A DNA stretch of 64,000 nt from Enchytraeus crypticus (Eukaryota > Annelida > Clitellata > Enchytraeida > Enchytraeidae): contig CAJHZI010000190.1 in assembly GCA_905160935.1 (NCBI GenBank), forward strand, positions 403,501 to 467,500. Direction: 5' to 3'. Position numbers and translations under genes: made by a program. This document shows positions 37,271 to 47,366 of the stretch, one piece after another. Each line of letters opens with the position of its first letter. The stretch's first letter is position 1. Under the pieces are notes generated by a model, which was given only the letters and a program-made list of their open reading frames with translations, was not told where the DNA came from and did no database searches.

Positions 37271-39074
37271 GTATATATATACGATACCTTACGATAAGGG
37301 AAGGACTGTCATATATTCACTTCCAACATCCACCATTTACCCTTTAACCTTTAACCTATACTTCACAGGATCGAGAGAAGGATAAGATGGCCGTGTTTCT
37401 ACGACGCATCGACTTGGTGGAGCAAGACAAAAGCCTCAGAGTTGGCTACGAAATCTTCTCGTTCACTTGCTCCAAGATCGTGGCTGACTCGGTGGTCCAG
37501 TACGAAGGCGTGCAGCAGCACCACAACGTCACGCTATCGGAGCTGAAGGTCACGATAGAGGCGACCTTGAAGAACAACAATCAGGTGATCCTTCGACCTC
37601 GGTGTGACCTGGAGTGCTTGAGGGATGAAGTCATTCAGATCCTAGCCGAGGAGTCCGGAAATGTGATGGAGAGATGGAAGCAGAATGAAATAGATGCTTT
37701 TGTGAAGTATGAGTACATTTCTATTATTATTCTAGATATACGTAAGATGTGAATGTTTTTGTAAAATATGCTTTAAAATATTGTGTTATTTTTAAATTAA
37801 TATGGCTGGAGCCAGTGGCGATGTCGGTAAGGTATTCGACCGCAGATCCGTGTGCGCGGGGTTCAAGTCCTGGGCTCTCTCGTCACTGGCATCGCTTTCG
37901 AGTGAGGAAGCTGATGTTAACATAAGCTTTTTAAGTTTTTAATGCATTAACTATGAAAGAATTGTAAAGTATGCCTATAACATATTATCTATGTTTTATT
38001 GTAGGGGAGGGGTGCTATACATTGCTAATGCCTTTTACTGGGCGTATTTTTAGTTGTTCATATTTCAGTTGAAAGCAATAAACAAACTCCGTGAAATTCA
38101 AATACACAAGAGTCTCGAATATTTAGAAATACCTATCAACATCACGAATTATATCATTTAATTTCATGTATAAAGCTCACTTTAGCTATAACCACTACTG
38201 CGTGCATCGTTGCAGCGTCATAAATCTAACAAATAATAATTCTCAGGATCTATAAAAATCCTGAGAATTGTGACTATTGCTGCTGCTATATGAGTGAAAC
38301 GAATGACCTCAGTTGTAATTCGGATATCTTTGAAATTGCATTTAATTGTCTATTTGTTACAATTATAATTTCAGTCATTTAGAATTTCGAAGAAACATAG
38401 CGTTAAACTAGCGGGTTATCCTACATTGTTTATAGTGGCATAGCAAAGACGCAAATGTTTACACCGAGTCGCCTTTTTCTATTAGCTATACTTGTTAGCA
38501 CTTCCCCAGGCTATACTTGTTAGCAATTCCCCAGGTTATACTTGTTAGCACTTCCCCAGGCTATACTTGTCAGCACTTCCCCAGGTTATACTTGTTAGCA
38601 ATTCCCCAGGTTATACTTGTTAGCACTTCCCCAGGCTATACTTGTTAGCTCTTCCCCAGGTTATACTTGTTAGCACTTCCCCAGGTTATACTTGTTAGCA
38701 CTTCCCCAGGTTATACTTGTTAGCACTTCCCCAGGTTATACTTGTTAGCACTTCCCCAGGTTATACTTGTTAGCATTCCCCAGGTTATACTTGTTATCAC
38801 TTCCCCAGGCTATACTTGTTAGGCATATTTCTACTTCTTAAGTACATTTTCACACGTAGGCCTATTCCAATTTTTAATTTTTATTATTCTACTAGATAAG
38901 AATAGTGGTTCTAATATGTTTTCATTAGTTATACTCATACGACTTACACAAACCAATATTATATGCTAAAATAAATTATTTTGTCAATTATGAGAATTGA
39001 ATTAGTTTTAAAATTACAAAAATGAAAATGACTCGACGTTGTTACAGTATAGCAAATTAAATTTATTTATACCC

Positions 39075-39116
<42 letters not shown>

Positions 39117-39921
39117 CGCTCTCTCCCTGGTGAGGCTGGTTATATTAGAGGACGTCCCTGGCATCATGATCTGCAGAAAGAAACGAACGCTAAATATTTC
39201 GTTGTTGTTTTTGTTGTTCAGCTCACGTTTGACGAATATCACAGATATCGACGGCACCGGATTGCGCCTGAGATTTCCGGAATTTCAACTTGATCCAAAC
39301 AAATTCGTACCGAAGCCTCCCCTCATCGTCTACTGCCGTCCAGGATACCATCTAATCGACGATATCATATGTCTACCCTGCCACCCGGGCCACTACTCAG
39401 CCCCGTTTGAAAGTGACTCTGAGATCGAGGCAGACAGGAAGCACTGTATCCCTTGTGAGCTGAATCACTACACCCCAGAGTTCGGATCCGTGGCGTGCCT
39501 GGAGTGTCCCAAAAATGGAACCACAAAAGAGGTCGGCAGAACTAAAGAGTCGGATTGCGATATCCCATCTTTCTTTGACACTGTGCCAAAAGTTTATTTG
39601 TACACGTCCGCATTCCTCGTGGCTTGTTTCGCGGTGTTTCTTATCGTCTGTCTGTACAAGGATAGAAAGCGAATACCGGTGTGGTACAACAGATGCTGCG
39701 GAAACCGTCTCGACGCGGTCAATATCAACGCGCTCAAGTATTCGAATGAGAGGAAAATGCACCTCAAGAGTCTCGCCGCTGCTGTTAAACTGAAATCAGG
39801 CACTACTGTCAGCCGGTTTGGACATAAAAAGAACAGACCTAAATACCAGAAGGTTGGAAAACCTGAAAAGACGCAAGCTGCTAGCTCAACACAAGCAGAA
39901 AGCGTAGTGAAGAGCATCTGA
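33253..39921 (+). CDS. Ig-domain, cysteine-rich single-pass membrane protein (ZPBP-like architecture)
   Basis: Five exons, 33253..34030, 34576..34744, 35210..35303, 37369..37706 and 39222..39921, join with matching phases (1, 2, 0, 2) into a 692-residue frame. The N terminus has a hydrophobic signal-peptide core after Met16 ([10 protein letters not shown]), so ATG 33298 may be the true start. Residues 45-235 are Ser/Lys-rich and low complexity. Residues 240-310 form one V-type Ig fold: C254, W267 and the DSGMYVC motif ending at C305. A mixed domain with four cysteines follows (about 325-460), then a cysteine-rich block from 498 ([16 protein letters not shown]) to about 577. One membrane helix lies at about 584-606, followed by a basic 86-residue tail. 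Ig, middle domain and CRPG/C-rich module recall the sperm acrosomal zona-pellucida-binding family, which normally lacks the membrane helix; ephrin-receptor/TNFR-like cysteine repeats are the alternative. The gene model is strong, the family assignment tentative. An ATTAAA at 40055 may be the poly(A) signal. Confidence 0.75.
35428..35615 (+). repeat. Interspersed repeat E, long copy
   Basis: GAGAGCCAAGGCTCCAGAGA, TTGCAACAAATATTTAAAAG, TTGTACCCCGAACCGGTTAG, ACTGGAATTCAAGCGAAGAT then GAT/GAC repeats. It lies in an intron of the Ig-domain gene. Confidence 0.6.
35692..35915 (+). repeat. Minisatellite, 19-base palindromic unit
   Basis: About 11 copies of TGTTAGAACTGAGTTCTGA, whose core AGAACTGAGTTCT is nearly self-complementary. 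Lies in intron 3 of the Ig-domain gene. Confidence 0.85.
36829..37282 (+). repeat. (TA)n-rich region
   Basis: Three TA tracts separated by TA-rich sequence with ACATGT words, in intron 3 of the Ig-domain gene, ending 87 bases before exon 4. Confidence 0.9.
37803..37945 (+). repeat. tRNA-derived SINE, family A (best copy)
   Basis: GGCTGGAGCCAGTGGCGATG, GGTAAGGTATTCGACCGCAG, B box GGTTCAAGTCC, GTCACTGGCATCGCTTTCGA and GATGTTAACATAAGCTTTTT. It lies in intron 4 of the Ig-domain gene, about 100 bases past exon 4. Confidence 0.75.
38480..38822 (+). repeat. Minisatellite, 25-base unit
   Basis: About 13 copies of TTATACTTGTTAGCACTTCC followed by CCAGG, highly uniform, in intron 4 of the Ig-domain gene. 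Confidence 0.9.
39077..39126 (+). repeat. (CT)n microsatellite
   Basis: CT tract about 100 bases before exon 5 of the Ig-domain gene. Confidence 0.95.
39148..39221 (-). repeat. Interspersed repeat D, overlapping a splice acceptor
   Basis: GAGGACGTCCCTGGCATCAT, then AAGAAACGAACGCTAAATAT and TTCGTTGTTGTTTTTGTTGT-TCAG aligns with the well-preserved inverted copy at 45055..45120. Its T-rich end runs into the acceptor of exon 5 of the Ig-domain gene at 39221. Confidence 0.5.
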
Positions 39922-40119
39922 TGGCTGTATATTTAATAATTATATTTATTATTAACAAAGTCTTTTCTTAGTTAGGGTAGGAGAAGCGACAGACATACTA
40001 CATGTAATATAAATTTAGTTTTGACTATAAAGAGTAATTTCGTTACGTGTGTAAATTAAAGAATAAGAATTTCTACATTAGTTTGTTAAGACTGCTTTCA
40101 TTGTTATTAATACCGAATC

Positions 40120-40240
40120 TAGCCAATAGAAAACCGGTTACACAGAAAATGGACTAAATTGCCTAACGGTTTAAACACGTGGTGTTAAAAGTGGTAAATA
40201 TAGGCATGGTTCATTATTTCACAATAATGGACCATGTTAT
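40120..40240 (+). repeat. SINE, family B (3' part)
   Basis: ACCGGTTACACAGAAAATGG, CTAAATTGCCTAACGG and TGGTGTTAAAAGTGGTAAAT match the 3' half of family B. Located between the convergent 3' ends of the Ig-domain and SAM-like genes. Confidence 0.65.
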
Positions 40241-40260
40241 TTCTTGTTTTATTTATATTC

Positions 40261-40445
40261 ATATTCCGAGTCTACTTTCACATTCCATCAAAAGTACTTC
40301 ATAGATCACCAAGTTAATCACTGCTTAAAAGGAATCCATACCTTACGTAGCCTATAGCTTGGGGAAAAATCTAGCTTCTGAGGTCGTTTCGCGTTGCCGT
40401 CCTCAGTTATTGCTTAGTTACCTCTTACGACACTTGCAGTTAACA
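40261..40445 (-). repeat. SINE, family C
   Basis: Reading minus: GTCGTAAGAGGTAACTAAGC, GAGGACGGCAACGCGAAACG, ACCTCAGAAGCTAGAT, TATAGGCTACGTAAGGTATG, GATCTATGAAGTACTTTTGA and GAAAGTAGACTCGGAATATG. It fills most of the gap between two convergent genes. Confidence 0.65.
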
Positions 40446-40648
40446 GTTGATCTATTTTTCAGTGTTCACAGGTACAACACGGGTATGATAGATATCACTG
40501 AATTATATGAAAAAAGATGAATTAAGCATGAGAATATATTTTCAATCTTTAAAAGCTTAATAATTTGCAAACAATTGCATGACTGGCAAACGTCAAAGGT
40601 TAAATCACTCAACAATTATATTAGTTGCAATAAAACTCATCAAAAAAA

Positions 40649-42302
40649 TTAAATAAGCTTTTCCTTCAATTCATCTTTCTTCGATTCATCTTGCTCGGAA
40701 TTTTCTTCATTATTTTCTTTGTGAGCCACTACCGCGGTAGCAATACCCGTTCCCGCGGTAGCTGCGGCAGCCACCCCGGCCCCTATTCCGGCGGCAACGG
40801 CTATCGGAAGGGTGATCGGTGGAAAGAGGGCGGCAAATACCGCCAGAGGAGCGGCTACAGCCGTAACCCCGCCTAAAATACCGGTTGCGATAGCCAACTT
40901 CTTCGTAGTGGTGGTGTCCTTTTCGTTGGTAGGCTCCTCTTCAAATATATCTGTAATAGCATTCCTCGCCTCATCTTCCTGGTCAGAAACTAAAACAATA
41001 GTTTACAGATTTCGTATGAACAAAGACAAACCTGCATTTATTTAGGTTCTAAACTTAGAAAAGATTGTTTGCAAAGATAACACTTCTGGCATTCAAATAG
41101 AAAAGAAATGTACATAAATACGGTTTGATCTACAGCGAAATAGGGATTAATAAAACGAACTTAAATGACACTCCTTTAAAGATTCAGTACGTGTATTCAC
41201 AAAAAATGGTCTATCTCTCTTGATATAGCACAATAATTTTCATCGCCATTGCTTTTCTAATAGCCAATTACTCCGTGCATATAAAAGCAAGCAGGCAACA
41301 TGGTATACAAGCATTGAAACTGATTTGTTTTATTTTTCAATAAAGCCTACATCACGTGGGCTAAACCGGTGCATTGGTTGTTGGTAAGTAGTTCGACAGC
41401 GGTTCAGTAGGTGCAGGGTTGAAATCCAGTGCTCTTCCTTTCACTGATATGCTACTCGAGCAGGAAACTGACGTTAAACTTGGTTTTAACTTGGCCTTAA
41501 CGTAATTTTCTTAATACTCTTAGTAATTAAGAAATCTTCTTTTCGAAGGTCACATTTGCCTGGGCAATTCTACGCTTCATTTCCGTCTCACATTTATCAT
41601 TATCCTCAATGGTGTCTTCTAGATATATGAAGCGTCTTGTCTGTTCTAATCGTGTATCACTCAAATTGATACCTGAATCTCTATAATCACCTGACATTCT
41701 CATAACCTTTATTTTTATTTTTCATACTGTACCTAAAAACTCTAAGAAGGTATAAAGTTAGGCTAAAACAAAAAGAGTTATAATAAATATGCCTATAATT
41801 AATTATTGGTTACAAATAAAGTATCCTAAAATTATTAAAAACTATATAACGGTAATTTCTAATACTATAGAAATGTAATGGGTTAAATATGAAATACTCA
41901 CGTAATATACTCAATTGTATAAATCTAAATATTGAAAACATTAAATTGCAAAATTCAATTACGTTAATATCCTTCATTATATTGTTCAATTAATTCTCAT
42001 AAATTAAAAATATAACTGAATAAACAAATGACAACTTTAATTTATATACACTAATTATATTAATAAAACTTTTTAACATGTCATTTTTATATATTACGTT
42101 AGCAATTACTAAACTTACGATCACGGCCAATACTCAGCAGTTTACGCATGTGCACGACTTTGACTTTGTCGACCAAATCATTTTCAGATAGATACTTCAA
42201 ATCCTCCTTGCTGTCCACCCCGAGCTGCCTCAAAACACTGAGGATCTTCGCCTTGTCCTGAGCATGGATGCCTGGAAAATGAGTGTCTATCAATTTTTCC
42301 AT
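40649..42302 (-). CDS. Small SAM-like protein with Gly/Ala-rich hydrophobic hairpin
   Basis: Two minus-strand coding exons, 42302..42119 and 40989..40649, join at a phase-1 intron (donor GATC|GTAAGT, acceptor TTTTAG) into 174 residues. Residues 1-60 look like a SAM or related helical-bundle domain (LGVDSKEDLKYLSENDLV, then a basic helix ending MRKLL). An acidic linker follows (about 62-85). Residues 92-150 are almost purely Gly, Ala, Val, Ile and Pro and could form two membrane-spanning helices with a PP turn (ALFPPITLP). The C tail is Lys/Glu rich. The hydrophobic part recalls ISG12/IFI6-like or apolipoprotein-L-like segments, but I cannot assign a family. An AG just upstream of the ATG (CATTAG|AACTCAACATGG) suggests a 5' untranslated exon. 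It is tail-to-tail with the Ig-domain gene, with 727 bases between stop codons, mostly SINE sequence. GC content rises sharply in the hydrophobic exon. Confidence 0.7.
41350..41505 (+). repeat. tRNA-derived SINE, family A
   Basis: GGCTAAACCGGTGCATTGG, AGTTCGACAGCGGTTCAGTA, B-box region GGTTGAAATCC, and the tail AACTGACGTTAAACTTGG. It lies in the intron of the SAM-like gene, antisense to it. Confidence 0.7.
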
Positions 42303-42564
42303 GTTGAGTTCTAATGTACAGGGCAAAGGCTCTCAGTATTTCAACCTTAATCTCTAATCGCTTTATTGTAGTTAGGCTAGCGAAATTCTAAATCTGTACT
42401 TGTTTAAATTACAAGTAGTCCATTAAATATTCGTATTGTAACATACTCTGCTGACGATTGTATTTTAATTTCTGTAACTGAAAGTGAATGAATTTAGTAT
42501 AAATATTATACAAAAAAATAATCATACTTGGATTTAAGTATAAAATAAAGAGTTATAGTCATAT

Positions 42565-43225
42565 GGAGGTAGAGTGAGAAAGAGGTAGAGTAAGAAAGAG
42601 GAAGAGTAAGAAGGAGGTAGAATGAGAAAAGGTAGAGTAAGAAAGAGGTAGTGTGAGAAAGAGGTTGAGTCAGAAAGAGGTAGAGTGAGAAAGAGATAAA
42701 GTTAGAAGGAGGTAGAAAGAGAAAGAGGTAGAATGAGAAAGAGGTAGAGTAAGAGGTAAGTAAGAAGGAGGTAGAAAGAGAAAGACGTAGAGTAAGAAAG
42801 AGGTAGTGTGAGAAAGAGGTAGAGTCAGAAAGAGGTAGAGTAAGAAAGAGATAGAGTTAGAAGAAGGTAGAATGAGAAAGAGGTAGAATGAGAAAGAGGT
42901 AGAGCAAGAAAGAGGTAGAGGGAGAAAGAGGTAGAGTAAGAAAGAGGTAGAGTGAGAAAGAGGTAGAATAAGAAAGAGGTAGTGTGAGAAAGAGGTAGAG
43001 TCAGAAAGAGGTAGAGTAAGAAAGAGATAGAGTTAGAAGAAGGTAGAATGAGAGAGGTAGAATGAGAAAGAGGTAGAGCAAGAAAGAGGTAGAGGGAGAA
43101 AGAGGTAGAGTAAGAAAGAGGTAGAGTGAGAAAGAGGTAGAATAAGAAAGAGGTAGAGTCAGAAAGAGGTAGTCAGAAAGACGTAGAGTCAGAAAGAGGT
43201 AGAGTCAGAAAGAGATAGAATGAGA
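42565..43225 (+). repeat. Minisatellite, 16-base purine unit with higher-order structure
   Basis: About 40 variants of GTAGAGTAAGAAAGAG, all purine except T. A block of about 176 bases starting near 42793 is repeated almost exactly from about 42969. Upstream of the SAM-like gene's first coding exon. Confidence 0.85.
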
Positions 43226-44577
43226 ATGAAGGCGAAAAAGATGCAATTACATGTATAAAGCTATAAGGTTAAGTTCGCCGTCTGTTTCGTTATCACAAGG
43301 AACTATACATTTACTGAGGCTCAGCCGAGATTCGATTACATATACATGTATAATAAATCGTTTAATACGTAAGACAGGTAGGCCTATATATGAGGCATAC
43401 AGTGTTTGCCTATAGTAAGCCTATAGGCCTACTCCTACTCGATCATTTTTCTTCGCATCACCCCCACTTCCCCTATAAAAATAAGTCTTTTTACGAAATT
43501 AACCAGTTTAGTTCAGGATTCTCGGCTGAAACCTATTCTTGCCATATACATACCTGAAGTTTCTAACTGAAATCAATTTTAAAATAAAGAACAAATACAT
43601 TTAAATTAGCCTAACTAACTCAGTACAATTCGATACCAAGAGATCGCATCAATAACACTTCAATAATAATTATCTTCATTATGCGATAATAATTCTTAAA
43701 ATTAAATTAAATTAAATTATAATTTTAATTTAAAATAACTGCAATTTTATTAATTTAAGCAATATTCCCAAAAATAACATTTTATAAATTAAAATGTAAT
43801 TTAATAAAATAATTATAAAAATTATTGTATTTTAATTAAACAATAGACGGTCTAATCGGAAAAAAGATTTCCTAAACAGTAAATCGCACGAAAATCTTAG
43901 CCTAACTTTAAAAATCTCTCTAATAGGCTATAATTAATACTAATACAAATAACTGTAACTAATAATAATGATATTTGAACATGGATTGCGTTTGGTACTC
44001 TAGTTATATACTTTTACTTTCTTTATTTCCTGTATATTGATTTATGTTGTGTTTGATTTCTATTGTAGGTGTTTCTTACTGCCATGAATTTGGTGAAATA
44101 ACGATTATATTAATAGCACTACTTTCGTTATAGATTTAATTAGCGTTCACTATAGCACCATAGTTAAATTCAAAAATAGGACGATTCATTTATAATTTTT
44201 TCATACGAATTGTTTATTGGTTATGGCTATCATCTGTAATATCATAAACTTCAGCATTTACTTTAAACAAAATAAAATTACCTTTTATTTCAGGAAATAT
44301 AGGTCTACAATATAATTAAAATATTTATTATACCAGCATAGATAAACGTCGACTAGAGACACTGCTGCTATTGTTACACACAGATTATAGCATACGCTAT
44401 AGACTAGTTCTCCAGTTAGCTATAGGCGGACCGGTATAGGGCCAATAGAGTCTCTTGACTACAGGCAGCCAAGCAGTTTCTTAGGCCTACGTAACTGTAG
44501 GCCTACTAGTCAACACGCCATCTAGGCCTACCTTGTTGACAACACTGCGCACTATAGAAAGCGTCGTCAGCTAACGA

Positions 44578-44613
44578 CCTCTCTCTCTGTCTCTCTGTCT
44601 GTCTGTCTGTCTG

Positions 44614-44651
<38 letters not shown>
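44578..44651 (+). repeat. (CT)n/(CTGT)n microsatellite
   Basis: CT tract with an internal run of CTGT. Confidence 0.95.
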
Positions 44652-44652
<1 letters not shown>

Positions 44653-45039
44653 AGTAGGCTCTGCATAGGCCTGATAGGCTGTTAGTATTATCCTAATACT
44701 GAACATAAAATGATAGGTATATCCTAATACTGAATATTCATTTGCTTATTTGCTTTCTACCTACAGTATACCTAAAATGTTGGCCTATTTATAATAAGCG
44801 ATTAATTAATCCATAGTATACAGAAATATGAAATGTAATAATATAGTAAATTCAGCACATGTACAGAACTATTAATTTATTATTTAAATTTGTTCTTGGA
44901 CTGTAGCATTTTATAGCAACATAGGTCTTTTCCCTTACACATAGGGCCTAATATTATGACACATCATCCCATATAGTCCATATATCTTCTTCAGCAGCAC
45001 ACGTTTTTCATTTCAAATCGTTTAGGAGGAATGATTTGT

Positions 45040-45150
45040 AGTAACATGTGATGCGGGGACGTCCCTGACATCATCATTGTATGAGGAAACGGCCGTTAAA
45101 TCTTTATTATTGTTAGAATTTATTATTATTATTATCATCATGATCTTCAT
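45040..45150 (-). repeat. Interspersed repeat D, inverted, well preserved
   Basis: AACATGTGATGCGGGGACGT, CCCTGACATCATCATTGTAT, GAGGAAACGGCCGTTAAATC, then TTTATTATTG and an (ATT)n tail. Confidence 0.65.
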
Positions 45151-45834
45151 TATTTATTAACATTTTTATACCCCTAGTGTAGAGAACCCACAATTAGATA
45201 AAAATGAATCGAATTTCGAGCAATACGTGCTGAATCGCCGCCCGTCTACTGATGTAATTCAGTTGTGTAAAACGACATTGCTGAAGCAGACTACATTAAA
45301 TCTTTCCCCAAAGTTATCGAAAGCCTTTGCCTAAGAAGAGAGGTCTCTCGCTTATCGCCAGTTTGCTCTGCAAAAAGTCTGGCCATTATCAATAATATTT
45401 TTAGGATTATTAGTATTATATCATAAAATTAAGGACCAAAAGATTGACTAAAAATCATTTAATACAAAGTCAACCCTCTTATCCAACTCGATGATAACAA
45501 CGAAGGCCTGGCGTCTGCCTCATCATCAAGGATGATGTGGGGGTTGTAGATGAACAGTAGGCCTATTGATAGTTATAAGCGATGATTCACCTTACGTCGA
45601 AAATATAGCTTTAGACGCAGCCCCATTTTAATACAAATAGAAATAGTTTGAGAACAAAGATTATTACAACGTTTCTATAAGTTGACATAGAAGAGGAAAG
45701 TGCTGATCTGATACAACTGCTTTCAAAAACCTATAAACTCAGCTGTGATAAATTTAATGTTAAATAGCCTATTATATTTGTTAGAGAGGCTTATGGAATA
45801 CCAATATTAAGAGCCCTGATATAATAATAGTTTG

Positions 45835-45962
45835 GTCCAGAATAAATGAAACTACTTTGAAGACTAATAACTTTGACAATTCTTATCCAAATGTCATACT
45901 TTATTCATTAAATTAAAGACCATTCTCTTTTCTATTAACTTGCTAAATATCTAAGAGATACT
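45835..45962 (+). mobile_element. Mariner-type element, distal terminal inverted repeat
   Basis: TGGTCCAGAATAAATGAAAC, TACTTTGAAG, CTAATAACTTTGACAATTC and TAAATATCTAAGAGATA is the reverse complement, with few differences, of 49385..49520. It abuts the LINE's 5' end. Confidence 0.7.
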
Positions 45963-46183
45963 AATACAATTTGGGTAAACAGGATAGTTGTCTCAGAGAT
46001 TGACGCCCCCTGCCCGGTAAATGTCAGTCAAAGCTGAGGAAGGCATAGGGGGCCCACCTCGTCAAAAAGCACATCCCCCACGAAAAAAATGGTATATCAC
46101 GACAAAAATGAGCGCCCCCAGTCCCGTGCACCCCTTAAATGGGGAGGGGATGGTAAGAATCCTTCGGTTAGACGGCACCTTGG

Positions 46184-47104
46184 GTGCCCCACAGATATAC
46201 CAGGATGACATTCCATGCACCCAAAAGGATAAGTGTGGGCACATGGAATGTGAGAACTATGGGAGCAAGGGGAAAGTTAGAAAATGTAAAGAGGGAAATG
46301 GAGAAAGGGAAAATAAATGTCCTAGGGATGAGTGAAGTAAGGTGGTTTGGAACTGGAGATTTTATAAGTGATGGGTACAGGGTTATATACTCCGGAGGAG
46401 ATAAAAGGGAGAAGGGTGTGGCAATAATATTGGATAGAAATTTAAGTGAACGAGTAACAAAGGTTCTTCAGTGCAGTTACAGACTGATGTTAGTGCGGAT
46501 CAAAGCAGATCCAGTAGATTTGGTGTTTATCCAAATCTACATGCCTACATCAGCCTCAGAGGATGAGGAAATTGAAGCGATGTACGAAACAATAGAAGGC
46601 ATGATTAAAGGAGAAAAAGCCACAGATCAAGTGATAGTTATGGGGGATTGGAACGCGGTTTATCCAGGAGCCGATATTAATTCAGACCACAATCTAGTAA
46701 TGGCAAAAGTAGGGCTTCAGTTGAAGAAAATACTTAAAAAGAAAAGCAGTAAGAGATGGAATTTGAACGGATTGAACGAGAAAAGAAGTCAGTTTCAGGA
46801 AGCAGTGGAAAGAAAAGTTAAGGAAATGAAGGACTACGAAAGAACGGGGCTAAATGAAAGATGGTGTCAGCTAAAGGAAGTTAATAAAATAGGTGCAAAA
46901 GAGGTTTATGGCTTTCTTAAAGCAAATACAGCTAAAAAACCTTGGATCACAAGTGAGACGCTTGATAAAATGGATGAAAGGAGGAAATGGAAAAGTATTG
47001 ACACCAGTCATGGCCGAAGGAAATATAAAAGCTTAAACAGTGAACTTAGAAGAATTACAGACAAAGCAAAAGATCATTGGTGGAGTAAAAGTGTGATGAT
47101 TTAG
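46184..47104 (+). pseudogene. LINE endonuclease domain, internally deleted
   Basis: This frame carries the endonuclease signatures GTWNVRTM, MSEVRWFG, GVAIILD, VFIQIYMPTS, VMGDWNA and SDHNLV. In intact relatives about 80 residues separate GDWNA from SDHN, including the DYI segment; here they are about 6 residues apart (around 46640-46700), so a catalytic stretch is missing. A stop ends the frame at 47104, before the reverse transcriptase. This is a dead open frame, not a host gene. Confidence 0.85.
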
Positions 47105-47366
47105 CAGAATATGATAGATGAGGGAGGTCGGATCTATTATACTAGGAAGTCAGGATATTAACAAGAACCGATAAGAAAAAGAAAGGAGATGCAAAGAACA
47201 TTAGTATAATGGGTAAATATGGGGAATTGAAGACAGAGCTGAAAGAAGTAAAAGAAAGATGGAGAGAATATGTAGAGGAATTGTATGATAAGGCTGGGAA
47301 ACCAATTCAAAAGGATTTTAAAATAGAAGAAAATATCATAAAAGACGATAAAAGGGCCCCGATTTA

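Larger units (their letters stand above)
43226..45834. other. Intergenic region upstream of the SAM-like gene
   Basis: AT-rich, with many TAGGCCTA-type words (43380-43430 and 44460-44530), one repeat D copy and a CT tract. The untranslated first exon and promoter of the SAM-like gene may lie here but cannot be placed. Confidence 0.4.

Noticed and set aside
38480-38822. CRISPR-like regular array
   Set aside because: Units are contiguous 25-mers without unique spacers, in a eukaryotic intron; it is a minisatellite.
39397-39917. Long minus-strand and other-frame ORFs over the last exon of the Ig-domain gene
   Set aside because: They overlap a GC-richer real exon whose plus frame has conserved cysteines and fits the splice phases.
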